Origin: Torreya grandis
Taxonomy: Eukaryota; Streptophyta; Pinopsida; Cupressales; Taxaceae
DNA: 64,000 nucleotides
NCBI GenBank assembly: GCA_037957365.1
Contig: JARHVA010001473.1
Coordinates: 1,049,001 to 1,113,000, forward strand
Direction: 5' to 3'
In this document: positions 11,472 to 22,963 of the stretch, piece by piece
How the letters are laid out: each line of letters starts with the position of its first letter
Position numbering within the stretch: the first letter of the stretch is position 1
Made by a program: the position numbers and the translations under genes
The notes under the pieces: model-generated
What the model saw: the letters and a program-made list of their open reading frames with translations, nothing else
Told to the model about the DNA's origin: nothing
Databases searched by the model: none

Positions 11472-12956
11472 TTTTTCCTAAATCTCAATAGGAATCTCTT
11501 GATCTCATACTGATTGAGGCACTTTTGGTCTAACAGTAGTGTTCCTTTACCCCTGAGATGGAGGATTATTCTTGACTTGACCACTCACAATCTCAGGTTA
11601 TTCCACCATCATCCTCTTTGATCTAGTGTAATAATCAGATTGCACTAATAGCCTCTGGGAGGTAGATGCTTCATTCAAGAGAAATGCTTCTTCATCCTCA
11701 ACCCATAAGAACAAAGCATGTTCAAGGGCTATTTCTTCCTCTTGTTGCAAGGACATTCCTTGCATCTGAGCCACTAAAACTAAATTCTGCATGTTGGGAG
11801 ACTGGTAGGCTTGATTTTTACTGGTATTGTCAAACTGACCATCCATTCTTCTCTGCTCAGCCACCCTTTGTTGCAGATTACCTCTAGGAAAATCTCTAGT
11901 TGTGTGAGCATCATTGTAAGGAAAACACCAAGCATTAGTATCATCCACATAATTGTTCTAACTTGGAACCATCTCCCTATTTGAGTTGGGAGGAATGGTC
12001 TATGAGGGTGTGGGAACTGCAACTAATTGATTTTTTGGTTGATGGTCAGTTTGTCTTGGAGGGCCCTGATATTGGTTTGGTTGGGATGAAAACCTATTTC
12101 CTTGATAGCCTTGATATGGAGGCTTAGGGAAAGTATTTTTTTGTGTCTTTATATTAACCAGCTCATTGGATAATGTCCTTAGCATACTCTTGATATCATC
12201 CATCTCAGATGACTGAGCAGGGACTAGTTGCTTTGCATATGATGGAGGGTAAGTATACATAGACATAGGTGGGCTTACATCTTTAGGAACTTCTTGAGGT
12301 AGGGGCAGGGTAATTTCAAGGAATACAAGCATGGAAGGCCTTGGAAGTAACTTCCCAACATCAATTAAATGATTCTTAGCTCTGACCATGAGGTCATAAG
12401 CCACAAGCAAAGTGTGTCCTCCCAGTGACTGAATCATAATAGATATATCTAAATTCAAACCTTTGAGATAAAACACTATGGCCATACTAGGTGGTGGTTT
12501 AGCTACGATAGGGATTCTATCCCAAATTTTCTAGAATCTGGTGTTGAAGTCAATCATGTCCTCTTGTGGTCCCCTTTGAATGGTGATTAATTGTTGTAAC
12601 AAAGAAGACTTATCACCTTTCTCTACAAATCTTTCAAAGAACTGATCTCTGAGCTGGTCACATGTAGATATGGTATTTGGGGTCAAAGACTGATACCATT
12701 CTAAAGCCTTCTCTTTGAATGAGGCTGCTAACAACCTTAGGGCCACATTTTGTTGTGTGACACCATGTATGGCACAGACATCTAATACATCTTGAAGATG
12801 TTCCATGGGTGTTTTTGAGTCTTTCCCACTGAATTTGGGTAGATATTTTAGAACATTTACTGGGATGAGATCCAAAATAGCTAGTGGTGTTGGGAGGATT
12901 AAGGGGCTACCAGTGTTCCAGCTTACATAATTTCTTGGGGGTACAAGGGCTCCCAT
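11472..12956 (-). pseudogene. Gag of element A, interrupted by stops
   Basis: Starts ATG at 12956 (MGALVPPRNYVSW). The retrotransposon gag core is clear: YLPKFSGKDSKTPMEHLQDV, IHGVTQQNVALRLLAASFKE, ALEWYQSL and DQLRDQFFERFV. The same frame continues at 12485-12000 and 11948-11598 with stops between; the first interrupts FNTRFxKIWDRIP, where Gln is usual. A Pro/Gln-rich stretch (12200-12000) precedes a decayed zinc knuckle near 11930 (CFPYNDAHTTRDFP, cysteines partly lost). Gag would form the particle and bind RNA. Confidence 0.92.
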
Positions 12957-13144
12957 ATTTAGTACTGGTATAAACTAGTTAGCTCTTCTTCTTGGACTAA
13001 TTACCAGAGGTGGCAAAAGAATACCTAGATTTGTAGTAGATTGGGATCTGGTGACTGGTCCACAGCTTTGACTCCTCGTAGCTCTCTGGTTCATGCAGTC
13101 TTGAAAGAAACTTTAAGATGGGTCCTGCTAGGTGTGCCAAAAAT
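12957..13144 (-). other. Leader of element A with primer-binding site at 13121-13139
   Basis: On the minus strand the primer site reads TGGCACACCTAGCAGGACC, five bases inside the LTR. It is the same type as in elements G and B. The remaining 160 bases to the gag ATG are untranslated. Confidence 0.75.
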
Positions 13145-15102
13145 TGTTGATGATTTAAAATTGCACTTGATCTTAATCAATCAACAATGGGAAGTTTCAA
13201 GCTGTGGGACAATGCAGCTTGAAACAACCTCCAAATTTTAGAGAAGCTGGTCTCTTCTTTTGTATCAAGTGTTGGGAAAGGGATAGGAAATTAAATAGAA
13301 ATTTAAGTGTAGGAAATGAAACCTAACTATGGCGATGCACCTGAGTGTAATCCTAATCCTAACCTGAGCACAGTGAAACTATTATAGGATTCAATTACAT
13401 TTAAGAGTAGACAAGTGCATGATCAATGTAAGAGATTAGAATAATAGAAATAGAGGCTCACAATAGGGAATTTTTTTGCTGAGATACAGAGAATGTCAAC
13501 AAAGGCATAGTGTTCAATCTTCTTAATAGAATCTTTCAATCACATAAGAGGCACAAAAATCACGTACATTTATGTAGAACTTCTAATTCAAGAAAATGAG
13601 ACAAAAGCAAAATGACATTTCTAATCACAACTCTAGAGAATCTACAGCATAGACTACTTTGGAAATGACACAAATAACACCAACCAAGGTATGGAGCTTA
13701 ATCCTCTTAATTTATTCAGCCACATAAAAGGCACAAAAACATGCACATTTACATTAACTTTACAACTTAAGAAAATGAGACAAGAGAAAATGATATTACT
13801 GGTCAAAAACTATAGAAAGTCTAAAATTATAGAAAAAAATCCCCCCCATTTGATTTTACAATCCTTCTTATATAGCCTCATATGTCTCCTTACATCGCTG
13901 TCTTTCCTTCACAATTCTACTCCATCCTTCACTCACAAATGACAAAATAGACAGTGCCTTTAATGACTTGGGGGCTCCAAAAATCTACCCAGCGAACTGT
14001 TCCATCTACTCAAATTAACTCCAACTGATTTTCCCTCCATTTCATTTTTTGGCAACAGATACGTGGAACACTCTGTTATGTTGAAATGGGAGAGGACACT
14101 TAGTCAATTTCTTAAAAATCTTCTTATTACTTAGAAGGCACTAAAAATGACACTTGGCACTTTTTGCTGGATTCATCAAATACACGTAGCTCTCTCCACT
14201 TCTCTTTGGTTGTTCTGTAGTATCACTTGGGACACAATCAGACTCTCACAGATGGTGACACTTGGTAGCTTCCACAAACTTTTGAAGTAACACCTGAGGC
14301 CCACCACAATCTTTATTCAGCAATGAAACTTGAAGAAGATCTCTCAGGTGTTGACACGTGGTGACCTCCACTGCTTTTAGGAAGATACATGGCATCTTCC
14401 GCTTCTCCTGTTAGGGGTATGTGGCATCTTCTACTTTTTATAGGGATGGATTAATAAGGGGCTTAGAGAGTGACACTTGGCAGCATCCGCTGCTTTATGG
14501 CATTTAAGCAAAATAAAATGATGCCTTTTCATGTTGAACCAAAGCATTAGACCCAAGCATTGAACCAAAGTTTCTTAGATGCTGACACGTGGTGACTTTT
14601 GTTGCTTCTTTAAAAAGGGAGTTCAGGGCCTTTCACGACTGCCACCTAGCACTTTCTACTCTGTTGTTAAGCTCGTTGAAAGTCTTTGTTAACAAATAGA
14701 ATAAAATTTGGTGCCTCTATTAGATGTGGATGCTAACATGTGGTGTGTTCCACTTAGCTCCTACTGGATACGTGGCACATTCCATGCAGTCTTTTTGAAA
14801 GTCATAAAAATGCCTCAAAGGGTGCCAGCTGATCGGCTCCATGTCTCAGAAGCTGATATGTGGCAGCTTTCACTCGAATTCAAATATTTAGGCAAAATGA
14901 AATGAAAGAAACAAAATAGGAGAAAGAAGACTCATGCTCGAATAGTGACACTTGGTGACCTCTGCTGCACTTTGACACTTAGATAGAAAATGAACTCGCA
15001 CTCTGCCCCAACTCTGCCACTATGACCAAGGTATACAAGAACCAAAACTATAGTGCTCGGCTAAAAATTTGAATGCAACGTAGAGTAAAAATTTACTCTA
15101 CA
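13145..15102 (-). repeat. 5' LTR of element A
   Basis: 1958 bp, TG...CA ends intact (CTACA at 15098-15102 on the plus strand). Beside the terminus is a perfect inverted repeat at 15080-15101, shared with the other LTR copy. GTTAT follows at 15103-15107. Element promoter and transcription start are expected here, but I could not locate a convincing TATA box. The open frames at 13691-13942 and 14708-14905 are chance frames within the LTR. Confidence 0.93.
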
Positions 15103-15930
15103 GTTATCATGTTTTAGATAGACATTTCTCCAAGAGGACTTATAAACCCCTTTTCATGCTCCATTTTCCTAAAATTTAACTAGTTTCCATTCTTTGACAC
15201 TTATCTTTGTAACCTTTGAACTTCTCTTCTTATCTCTCTCCTCACATACTCTATAAATGTAAGCCATTTTGGATTTTGTAATGGAATCCACACCTAGTAT
15301 AGAAAAGCCTTGTTGGTTTGATACTATATTTTACTTTTGAAATAATATTTAAAATTTGGTTTTGGTCTCATAAACATCCTGTCTAATTATGTGAATTGGT
15401 GTATAGTGAAAGGTTAAGTGATTAGTATCTATCCTCGCTTCCCCTTTGTTTTTCCATGTTTGATGCAAGTTATTATCACAAGAAGTCATATGAAGTGTAT
15501 TAAAATATATCTAAGTTTAATGGAGTATCCTTATTGTCTACAATTTGACCTCTGGTTGACTCACTTTGAGTATTTCAATGCATATCACTTCCATGTTTGA
15601 TATACTAATGTTAGAGCAATTCAAGATTTTGAGACTAGTGTTGTGAGTCATATTTCATTATGCACTTGTATGGTAGTCTAGAGGAAATATTTATAATGTA
15701 TCACCTTATTAGAGTAGTTTATTTTCCATTTTATTTCTATCCCTTTTCATCCAAGAAAATAGTTAGTATAGGTGATAAGCAAACAAAGAGAAATATAGGG
15801 AACTAGCCCTTAAACCTAGAGGTCTACCTCTACCATAAGCAACCCACAGGCCTAGAGGTATTCCAATATTGCCCAAATCTTAGAGTAGGATTTAAAAACC
15901 AACTCTAGGGTGAAATATTTGGTGATGATA
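15103..15930 (+). repeat. Left LTR of element B, second part
   Basis: It continues the B LTR after element A; 15103-15107 is A's target duplication. It aligns with 28855-29692. The end is placed at 15930 because similarity to the right LTR stops there and a primer-binding site starts four bases on. The open frame at 15418-15600 is not coding. Confidence 0.85.
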
Positions 15931-15934
15931 GTTA

Positions 15935-15953
15935 TGGCATGCCTAATGGGACT
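15935..15953 (+). other. Primer-binding site of element B
   Basis: TGGCATGCCTAATGGGACT, four bases after the LTR end. It is nearly the same as the sites in elements G (938-956) and A (13121-13139), which fixes the orientation of B as plus. Confidence 0.75.
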
Positions 15954-16199
15954 ATTATCCTAAAGATATATTATCAAGGTGAATGTTGGTCTTGACAACA
16001 TCACAACTGCATATGTTGTGCTACTCAGCATTTGGTGACTCCATTCAAGGTAATATCTAGTTTTAGACCAAATTTTAGCATTTATTATGTTCATACTTCA
16101 TGGTCCTTACTACTCCAACTTATAGTAGAGGAATAAGTCCCATAAACCCACTCCTTCAACCTAAACTTCCTATTCAATTTCAACATCCTTGGCCTATCT

Positions 16200-17031
16200 T
16201 GACCTTTGAAGAAAAAGAATACTTTTCAAGCCAATAAGATCAAGAGAGTGAAGAATAACTTGAGGAAAATATGACTAGGCAACATTCCTTTCTAGCCTTT
16301 AACAATATAAATATCATCCATCTCAATGCATATAATGATATACTTCATAATTCTATTAAGAGTGTTCCCACATTCAATGGTGAAGGTCATGGCATCCCTA
16401 GTGAGCATAATAGGGATGTCTCTAACTTATATAGTTTTCATAATGTCACTAAAGTCAATAATGCCATTAGACTATTTTCCATGTCCCTTAGAGTGAAATC
16501 ACTTGATTGGTATAAGACATTACCTAAAGGTTGTATTACCACTTGGGATGATTTTGGAGAGTTTCTAACATCAAGGTTTTAATAAAAAAATTATCACACA
16601 TCACTCATTCATCATCTCAATGTAATTCAAAGGGGCCTTAAGGAGACTATGCATAAATTTAATGAGAGATTCCAAATAATTTGGCATAGGTTGGCTCCTA
16701 CCATGAGACCTCCTATAATATTTGTGTTTCCTACATACCTAAGGGCTATCAGTACTGACATATCCATCATGTTATAGTCCATGGGTGGATACACCTTACC
16801 CAAAGCTTATGGCCTTGCCATTAGAGCTAAGAATGGCCTAATATAAGATGGAAAGTTTCCTCCAAAAGTTTGTATGTCTCTACTGCCTAATATGCCTACT
16901 TATTCTCCAAGTGTTTCTATAATTCCAAATTCAAACACCAAATATAGAACTTCCCTTAAGAAGGTAGAAGATTCAATTGATTGGGAGGCAAGATATAAAG
17001 CCTTAGAGGCTCAAACTAGGAAACCAAAATA
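16200..17031 (+). pseudogene. Gag of element B, broken
   Basis: The open part is 16271-16582 (103 codons): SVPTFNGEGHGIPSEHNRDV, NVTKVNNAIRLFSMSLRVKS, DWYKTLPKGCITTW and FGEFLTSRF follow the plant gypsy gag pattern (FxG, ALRLF, ALxWYxxLP, FxxxF). Translation resumes after two stops with NVIQRGLKETMHKFNERFQI, then ISIML, a stop, and SMGGYTLPKAYGLAIRAKN, where Gln is usual at the stop. No zinc knuckle was recognised. It is the first gene after the primer site, as expected. Confidence 0.85.
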
Positions 17032-17640
17032 ATCAATATGGATTTAATCAAAACCCCTACCCCTATCCTCAATAAGGAAATAGTTTCCCACCTTAGAAAT
17101 ATGGTCCTATAAAGGGTAAGGGAAACCTAACTTCAATAGTCCAACCAATGCATACAATCCAACTTCTACCTCTAACACAGGAGCCATAGTCCCTATTCAT
17201 AATAACTTGGTGAAATGAGAAGAATGGAAGCAAGGACAGTTATTGGATTTAAATGAAGGTGGGGAGAAATATTTGGTTATTCAAGGAGGATTCACTCCTT
17301 ATTTATTGGTAGAAGATGATATCTACATGCAAGCAAATAAAGGATGGCATCCCCAAAAGGTGAACCTTCCAAACTTTCTAATTGAAGATACATATGTTCC
17401 CCATCATAATTCTTTAGTGGAAGATAATACTAGATCAAAAATTATGGGATTTAGGGGATTTTTATGGTGTTGACACAAGTTAAAATATCCTTCCTACAAG
17501 GTAGTAAGGTGTGAGTCCAAGTGTGATAGTCCCTGAAAATTTTACACCTATTTCAAATCAAAATGTTAGAAAGGCTACTCAAAGTGCTCTAATGCCTCAA
17601 GCTCAAAGATCTTCTTTGAATTCAAGGACTCAATAAAAGG
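17032..17640 (+). pseudogene. Gag tail and linker of element B
   Basis: Asn/Pro-rich remnants to about 17200 are followed by an open frame, 17243-17473 (76 codons), with LLDLNEGGEKYLVIQGGFTP and YLLVEDDIYMQANKGWHP. I recognise no domain in it. It sits where gag-protease linkers lie in related elements and is probably part of the same polyprotein. Confidence 0.5.
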
Positions 17641-18272
17641 TGAGTAACCTTTATTTTAATATTATGGATTCTTTGAAAAGTGTTAAGGCATCTATGTCTC
17701 TTTGTGAAATGCTTCATTTTCTTGGTAAAAAAGAACTCCTTCAAAAGTAGCTATCTCAAATCCACCTCAGTCCTCAACCATCAATTCATAGTAATGTTTC
17801 CCTAACCAATGATCCTAATCACATTGTTGAACCCTCTTCCAAATTTGAAAATCTTCCACCCTTCTTCCTCACTTTTATTGTTAGAGACAAACTTGTTCAC
17901 AACTACATTATAGATAGTGGAGCTAGTACCTCCATTATTCCTAAGCTTGTAGTAGATAAGTTAGGCTTAAAATATGAACCATATAGTAAGGGAGTGATTC
18001 AACTATATATGACACCTAATAATTTAGTGGGAATTGTCAAAGGGTTGAGATTTTTCTTGCATGATTATATTATATTTCCTATCTTTTTAGACATAGTAGA
18101 GGTTGACTTGCATGCTTACTTTGCTATCTACCTCTCAAGGGATTTCATAGCCAAGATAAGAGGATACCTCTTAGTTGATTGGTCCTTTTTGGCCTTTAAT
18201 ACAAGGTATGGAGAAAAGGTAACCATCATAACTCAACCATTAGCTAAGTTTCATATTGAAACCTATGTATAA
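17641..18272 (+). pseudogene. Protease region of element B
   Basis: A linker motif SLKSVKASMSLCEMLHFLGK corresponds to the QLKRTPTQV segment of element A. The protease follows: FFLTFIVRDKLVHNYIIDSG, with the catalytic IDSGAS at 17912-17923, then SIIPKLVVDKLGLKYEP. The last part is open at 17994-18272 and carries IYLSRDFIAKIRGYLLVDW, the counterpart of LCLSRDFTAKIGGYMSLDW in A, so the two elements are related here. A stop at a likely Gln (LLQKxLSQIH) breaks it. Confidence 0.85.
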
Positions 18273-19558
18273 CCAAACTCTAATCTCAATTACATAGTCA
18301 ATGATCAAGAAGAGTTTGTTATGGATGATGGAACATCTTTTAAGCTTGAGGGAATATATGAAATTTTCATAGATGAGTATGGTGTAAACACCTATGAACA
18401 TGATTCATACACTTTCTTTGAGAAAATTGACCTTGGTACACACATCATCCATAAGGTAGGATATGAATAATTTGAGGTAAGTATTGATAGTTCTTTTCCA
18501 CAAGCTACTGAAGGTAATTACCTCATTCATATGCATGATGATGATAGTTTCCAAGTGTGATAGATCAAGATGATAAAGAATAAAATGCCTTTCTACCTAC
18601 ACAATATGGATAAGTCCTTGAAGATGACATTCGTAAAGAGGAATATGACCTATGGAAAAGGTTTTATGCCATAAGTCAAGAGTTTGAGAAGCTAAGTAAA
18701 TCAACCTCTCCACCTAAGAAGTATGAATTTGATAGCAAGGTTGTTTATAAATATTCTAATCATGAAGGAAAATCTCTTGTTAAGCATGAGGTTGAATGTA
18801 TATCTACTATATAATAAGTTGTAGTCATGAAGGAACCTAATGAAGCCAAATCAAAAGATTTTATCATTAAAGAGCAGTCTAAATCTCAACATGAGGTTGA
18901 ACCACTTTCAAATGTGTTGGAGCCGAAATAAAATAATCTTTATGGTCCTGAACATCAAGTACATCATGTCATAGAATATAATGAAGTTGGGGCAACTTTG
19001 ATGATTCCTAAGTTTCAGTTTGAAGAGTGCCAATTAGACATGGTAGCAGTCAACGTGGAGATTACAAGCTCAAATGACACTCCATTGGAGGCCCTCCAAT
19101 GGAGTGTCATTGAAATCTCCAAGCTTGTACACTTATAAATTGAAGGAGATATAAAGATGGTGAGTCCTTTGAACTACATACATAAGTAAGTGTTCATTTA
19201 TAAGCATGCTTGACATGATGAATTGCTTCTTTAGAGTAGAAATGATGTGAGAGGTACTATCTTTGATCCTAGTTGAAGTGATGGTGAATTTTCCTTCACC
19301 TCAAGTCTTTGAGATCTTTTATATACTATTATAGGTGTGCTTTGCTTATGATATGTGTGTTTTCCCTAAGTTTTCATGAGAACACATGTCAATTTTCTTT
19401 AGTATGTTATCTTTTGTGTTTGTTTTATATTGTTTAGTGTGGTTTCACAAGAAATTTAGTGTTTATTATTGTCCATAGGTGACTCCATATCCTAATGGAT
19501 ATGAGTAGGCTACTAGTCTCTAGCATAGTTGGTTGCCACCCTGAAGAAATCACCAAAA
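18273..19558 (+). other. 3' part of element B interior, post-protease linker, no RT
   Basis: Short open pieces encode acidic linker-like sequence (YIVNDQEEFVMDDGTSF, EHDSYTFFEKIDLG) up to about 18560, then fragmentary coding to about 19140. RT, RNase H and integrase motifs are absent, so the element either lost them or never had them. A strong hairpin lies at 19073-19111. No clear polypurine tract is seen ahead of the right LTR. Confidence 0.6.
19073..19111. repeat. Perfect inverted repeat, 18-bp arms, 3-bp loop
   Basis: AATGACACTCCATTGGAG, then GCC, then the exact reverse complement. Weaker pairing continues outward: ACAAGCT on the left side and AGCTTGT on the right, with about 9 extra bases on the right. 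It lies in the interior of element B beyond the protease. Confidence 0.95.
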
Positions 19559-22500
19559 CGTTGACTCATTTTGACCACAAGTAAAAATGAGTCAACCCAT
19601 ATATAGTCAAACTTGTTATATGGGTCTTCTAGGGTTTAAAATGTGTACCATAGTCCTAGTGGGTTTTTTTAATGTGTCTTTAGCCTTGATCATATTGGTC
19701 ATTAGTTCTTAGTGTCATTTTATGTCATATAAGGTCACTTTTGAGTCATTTAATAGACTTGTATGGGTTTCTCATAGAGGAAAAGTGTTTCCAATTAATT
19801 TTAAACATCTTACATGTCAGGTGCATGTCAGAGATGCTAGTTTTGGATTGACAACTATAGGTGCAACATTGAAAGCAAGAAGATCATGTAGTTTAGGTAG
19901 TTTTAAGTAGTTGTATGGCCTATACATTAGTTATGGCATGTGTGGATACTATAGGAGTGTCTCTTGTCTCCCCTCAGTTCACTTCCATGCTTGAGAAGCT
20001 TTGGCATACCTGAAATTGATTTAAAAAAACTCACCTATCTCCTTTATCCCTCTCATAGACAAGCAAAAATGGTCAACCAATTTTAGTATGGTACATATAG
20101 GAGGAGGTGAGTTGTATCAAGTGCCTTTGGTGGATGATAAGAATATTTATCTACTAAAAATCCATGGTAATATTTGTAAGATTTGTTTCTTTTGCTCTAT
20201 GAACCATTTCCAAGAAGGATTGTTCTTCTTTTCTACTTGCACATCCCTATGGCCTTCAAGTTTCCTCTCTGTTTGGATTAGTATTTGAAAAAAAAGTGTT
20301 GCACATGTTATGTAAGGGTATAAACATCTTTATCATGTTTTTATTAGTCTATTTTCATGTGTAAACATAAAATAATGGTCCTACACTTTCTCATTTTACT
20401 AGTTGGAAACTACATCACAGTATATAGACAAGAATCATCAGTTACAAAGGGTTATATTTTATATAGTAATTTAAAAATAAAGGTAACATGTAGTGTTTAT
20501 CTCTCATTACATATTGATTAGTATCTCTTAAGGATATTTAGTCTCAAAGTCATCTCTAGATGGAAGGAATAGTTAGACTATACACATAGTCATACTTCTT
20601 TGCAAATGGTCATCTATAATCATGTAGAATTGAGTCTTGCATAGTCATGATGGTAATAAAATAAGATTTAAAAGTTTTGGAATGATTATAATGTGAAAAC
20701 AATGACTTTGAGTTATTTCAAAGGTGATTAAAATTAGTTTTGAGGACCAATTCTTAGTACACAGTCATATCCTGCAGTAGCACCTATAGGTAGCTTCATC
20801 AATGGTCTAAGCAGAGTTGAAATAAGGATGTTTAAACTTTTTTTAAACTTAATTGAGGTTGAGAAACATTGAGAACATCATTTGGTTAGTGTTAAATCCA
20901 TCATGTGGTAGGTAGACCTAGAAACATGCTCACAAATCAAGAATGTTGTAATTGAGACACTTTACCTTAGTATCTTTGAATGAGGATTTTGCCTTACATT
21001 TGATCCTTCCAAAGTAGAGTGTTTTGAGGTATAGAAAGGTCTAAATGTTACAATCATATATACCAAACATAGGGTCAATGTTTTAACAAAATAAAATGGT
21101 TTTTTGATCAAGAGAGAGTGGTGTTTGAAGCATTTCTAATTCAAGTAGGTTTTAACTTGAGACATTTAGAGAACACTATGATAAAAGGACTAAAAGCAAC
21201 CTAATATATATTTCCCTATAGTACTGAGTGAAACTATGTTCTCAATGGCATAAAATAAACTCATACAGGTATGGTATGATCTAATGAATTCAATGGAAAT
21301 AAAAGGATTTGAAAACACAGTGGTCATACATAGATGATCACTAATAGGAGTCCCTACAACTTGAATGTACACCCATAAAGTATGGATGGTTAAAGACAAG
21401 AAGATGAAAACCTTGTAGACATAGGTGTTACTCAATTGAAATTGATCCAATGATCTCATAAGGATCAATGGGAATCACTTAAGTGTTCAGGCCTAATGAA
21501 CATCTACGGAGGTCTTTTAATTCTCCAGAATTGTCACCTAAAGGTGACACAACCTGACTATAGATAGATTATCTTAGGATAATAAAGGGATTAGTCTGAG
21601 AGAGTTGGAAAAGGTTGACGATGGTCTAAAATTATTATTATCACTCTCACAGGGTAAGGGAAAGATGAATAAACAAGTCTAACCCTCCACATGGTCATTA
21701 ATGTTATAAGTTAGTCTTAAGTTTTTAGACTGTTAAGAGACCTACAAAGATGATCTAGCTTTGAAAATTTGAAAAAATAAATTCCAAAACCTAATCTAAC
21801 CTCCCTCAATCTCATTTTTTCAAGATAATTAGGGGAGATGCCCTTATTTTGTCTCAGATAGAGGGAGTTTTTAGTCAAAGTAAGCCTACACGATTGATGT
21901 ATGGATGATGAATAGATGGAATATAGAATTTGGAATGGTCCTAAGATGTTGAATATAGTTACATTGGGACATGAACAAAGGTTATAATCACTCATAGTCT
22001 TCATAAAACCACTCAGAGGTGGCCATGGGCAATCACACACAGTTAGGCCTAAACTAGGCCTAAGCCCTAATGATGCTCAATTCCTTTTTTATGACCATAT
22101 GACCATTACATTCTAGTTGGGAGCCTTCAAGGGGAGACATAAGGTTCATTTAAGTCATTGGTTTGTAGGGAGTTGCACCAAATTGATCATTTTGACCCAA
22201 TTATAGGATAAAGGCACATAAAATGCAAAGGAAGAGCTTGATAGGCCAAATTCAAACACTCATACCTATAAAAACATGTTTCATGGTGCCCCAAGGAGAT
22301 ATAGGTAGTTGAGTATGGTCTTACACTTAGCCTCAATGGTAAATGTTTAGAGATTCAATGTCTAGGTTTTATGAATCATTCCTAAGAACCAAAGCATGTT
22401 AAAACCCTCCTAAACCCTTATCTAAGACCCAATGGAGAAAATAGGAAATAATATGAATTAATAAGGGGTAATATGGCTTGGAAATAATTTTATACTTTTT

Positions 22501-22963
22501 TAATACTCTCTAATACTCTTGTATAACCAATTGGTTTTTACCCTACTTATATAGACAAGGTAAAAATAGGGTTTTTTTCAAGTTTTATGTGTTTTGTAGA
22601 TGCAAAAGATATTTTAAGAATGAAAATTATTTGGTGAGGTATATGGGGAATTTTTATAACTCTAGACATCCATTTATCACCTAATAATATCATATAAACA
22701 TCTTTTTTACACCATTCATCATAGGTAGTCTTGGACAAAGATGAATATGACAAGTGACTCCCAAGTGAGAAGATGAGAAGTCCAATTTTGGATCTTTTTG
22801 AGGTCTATCTAATGGATTGGAAGGAAAATAGACTCTAAATAGGTGTATTAACACCTATTTCATGTATTTGGTTGAGTAATTGAAGGTCATATTTATGATA
22901 AATGTGAAAAATGAGGCCTAGAAGACTAATGAATGACTGTAAATGGTGAGTACATGTGTCATG
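19559..22963 (+). repeat. Right LTR of element B, first part
   Basis: It aligns with 2607-4926 over most of its length. About 20850-22085 has no counterpart in the left LTR. The longer related sequence F (47167-52761) suggests the long form may be ancestral, so a deletion on the left is the simpler guess. It is broken at 22963 by copia element H; the last five bases are the TCATG target. Open frames within (19722-19910, 20088-20288, 21190-21468, 21717-22040, 22547-22753) show no recognisable protein. Confidence 0.85.
22959..22963. other. Target site duplication of element H, left copy
   Basis: TCATG here and at 28673-28677. The intact site in the other B LTR reads GTCATGGAGATGG with one copy. 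Confidence 0.9.

Larger units (their letters stand above)
4927..15102 (-). mobile_element. Element A, nearly full-length Ty3/gypsy retrotransposon (Tat/Ogre-Athila side)
   Basis: 10.2 kb, bounded by 1.96-kb LTRs (4927-6881 and 13145-15102) with TG...CA ends and a GTTAT duplication. In element order on the minus strand it has a primer-binding site (13121-13139), gag, protease, a second RNase H, RT, the RT-associated RNase H, and integrase. The RNase H tail motif PTKLVRGKG and the linker motif QLKRTPTQV between gag and protease place it with the Tat/Athila group. Gag to RT stays in one frame (12956 to about 9435) broken only by stops; a frameshift near a run of eight A lies inside RT. It is therefore a decayed but structurally complete copy, inserted after B. 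Confidence 0.93.

Noticed and set aside
19073..19111. Hairpin as a transcription terminator or microRNA precursor
   Set aside because: A bacterial-type terminator makes no sense in a plant retroelement, and the stem with a 3-base loop is too short for a microRNA precursor. Kept only as an unexplained structure.
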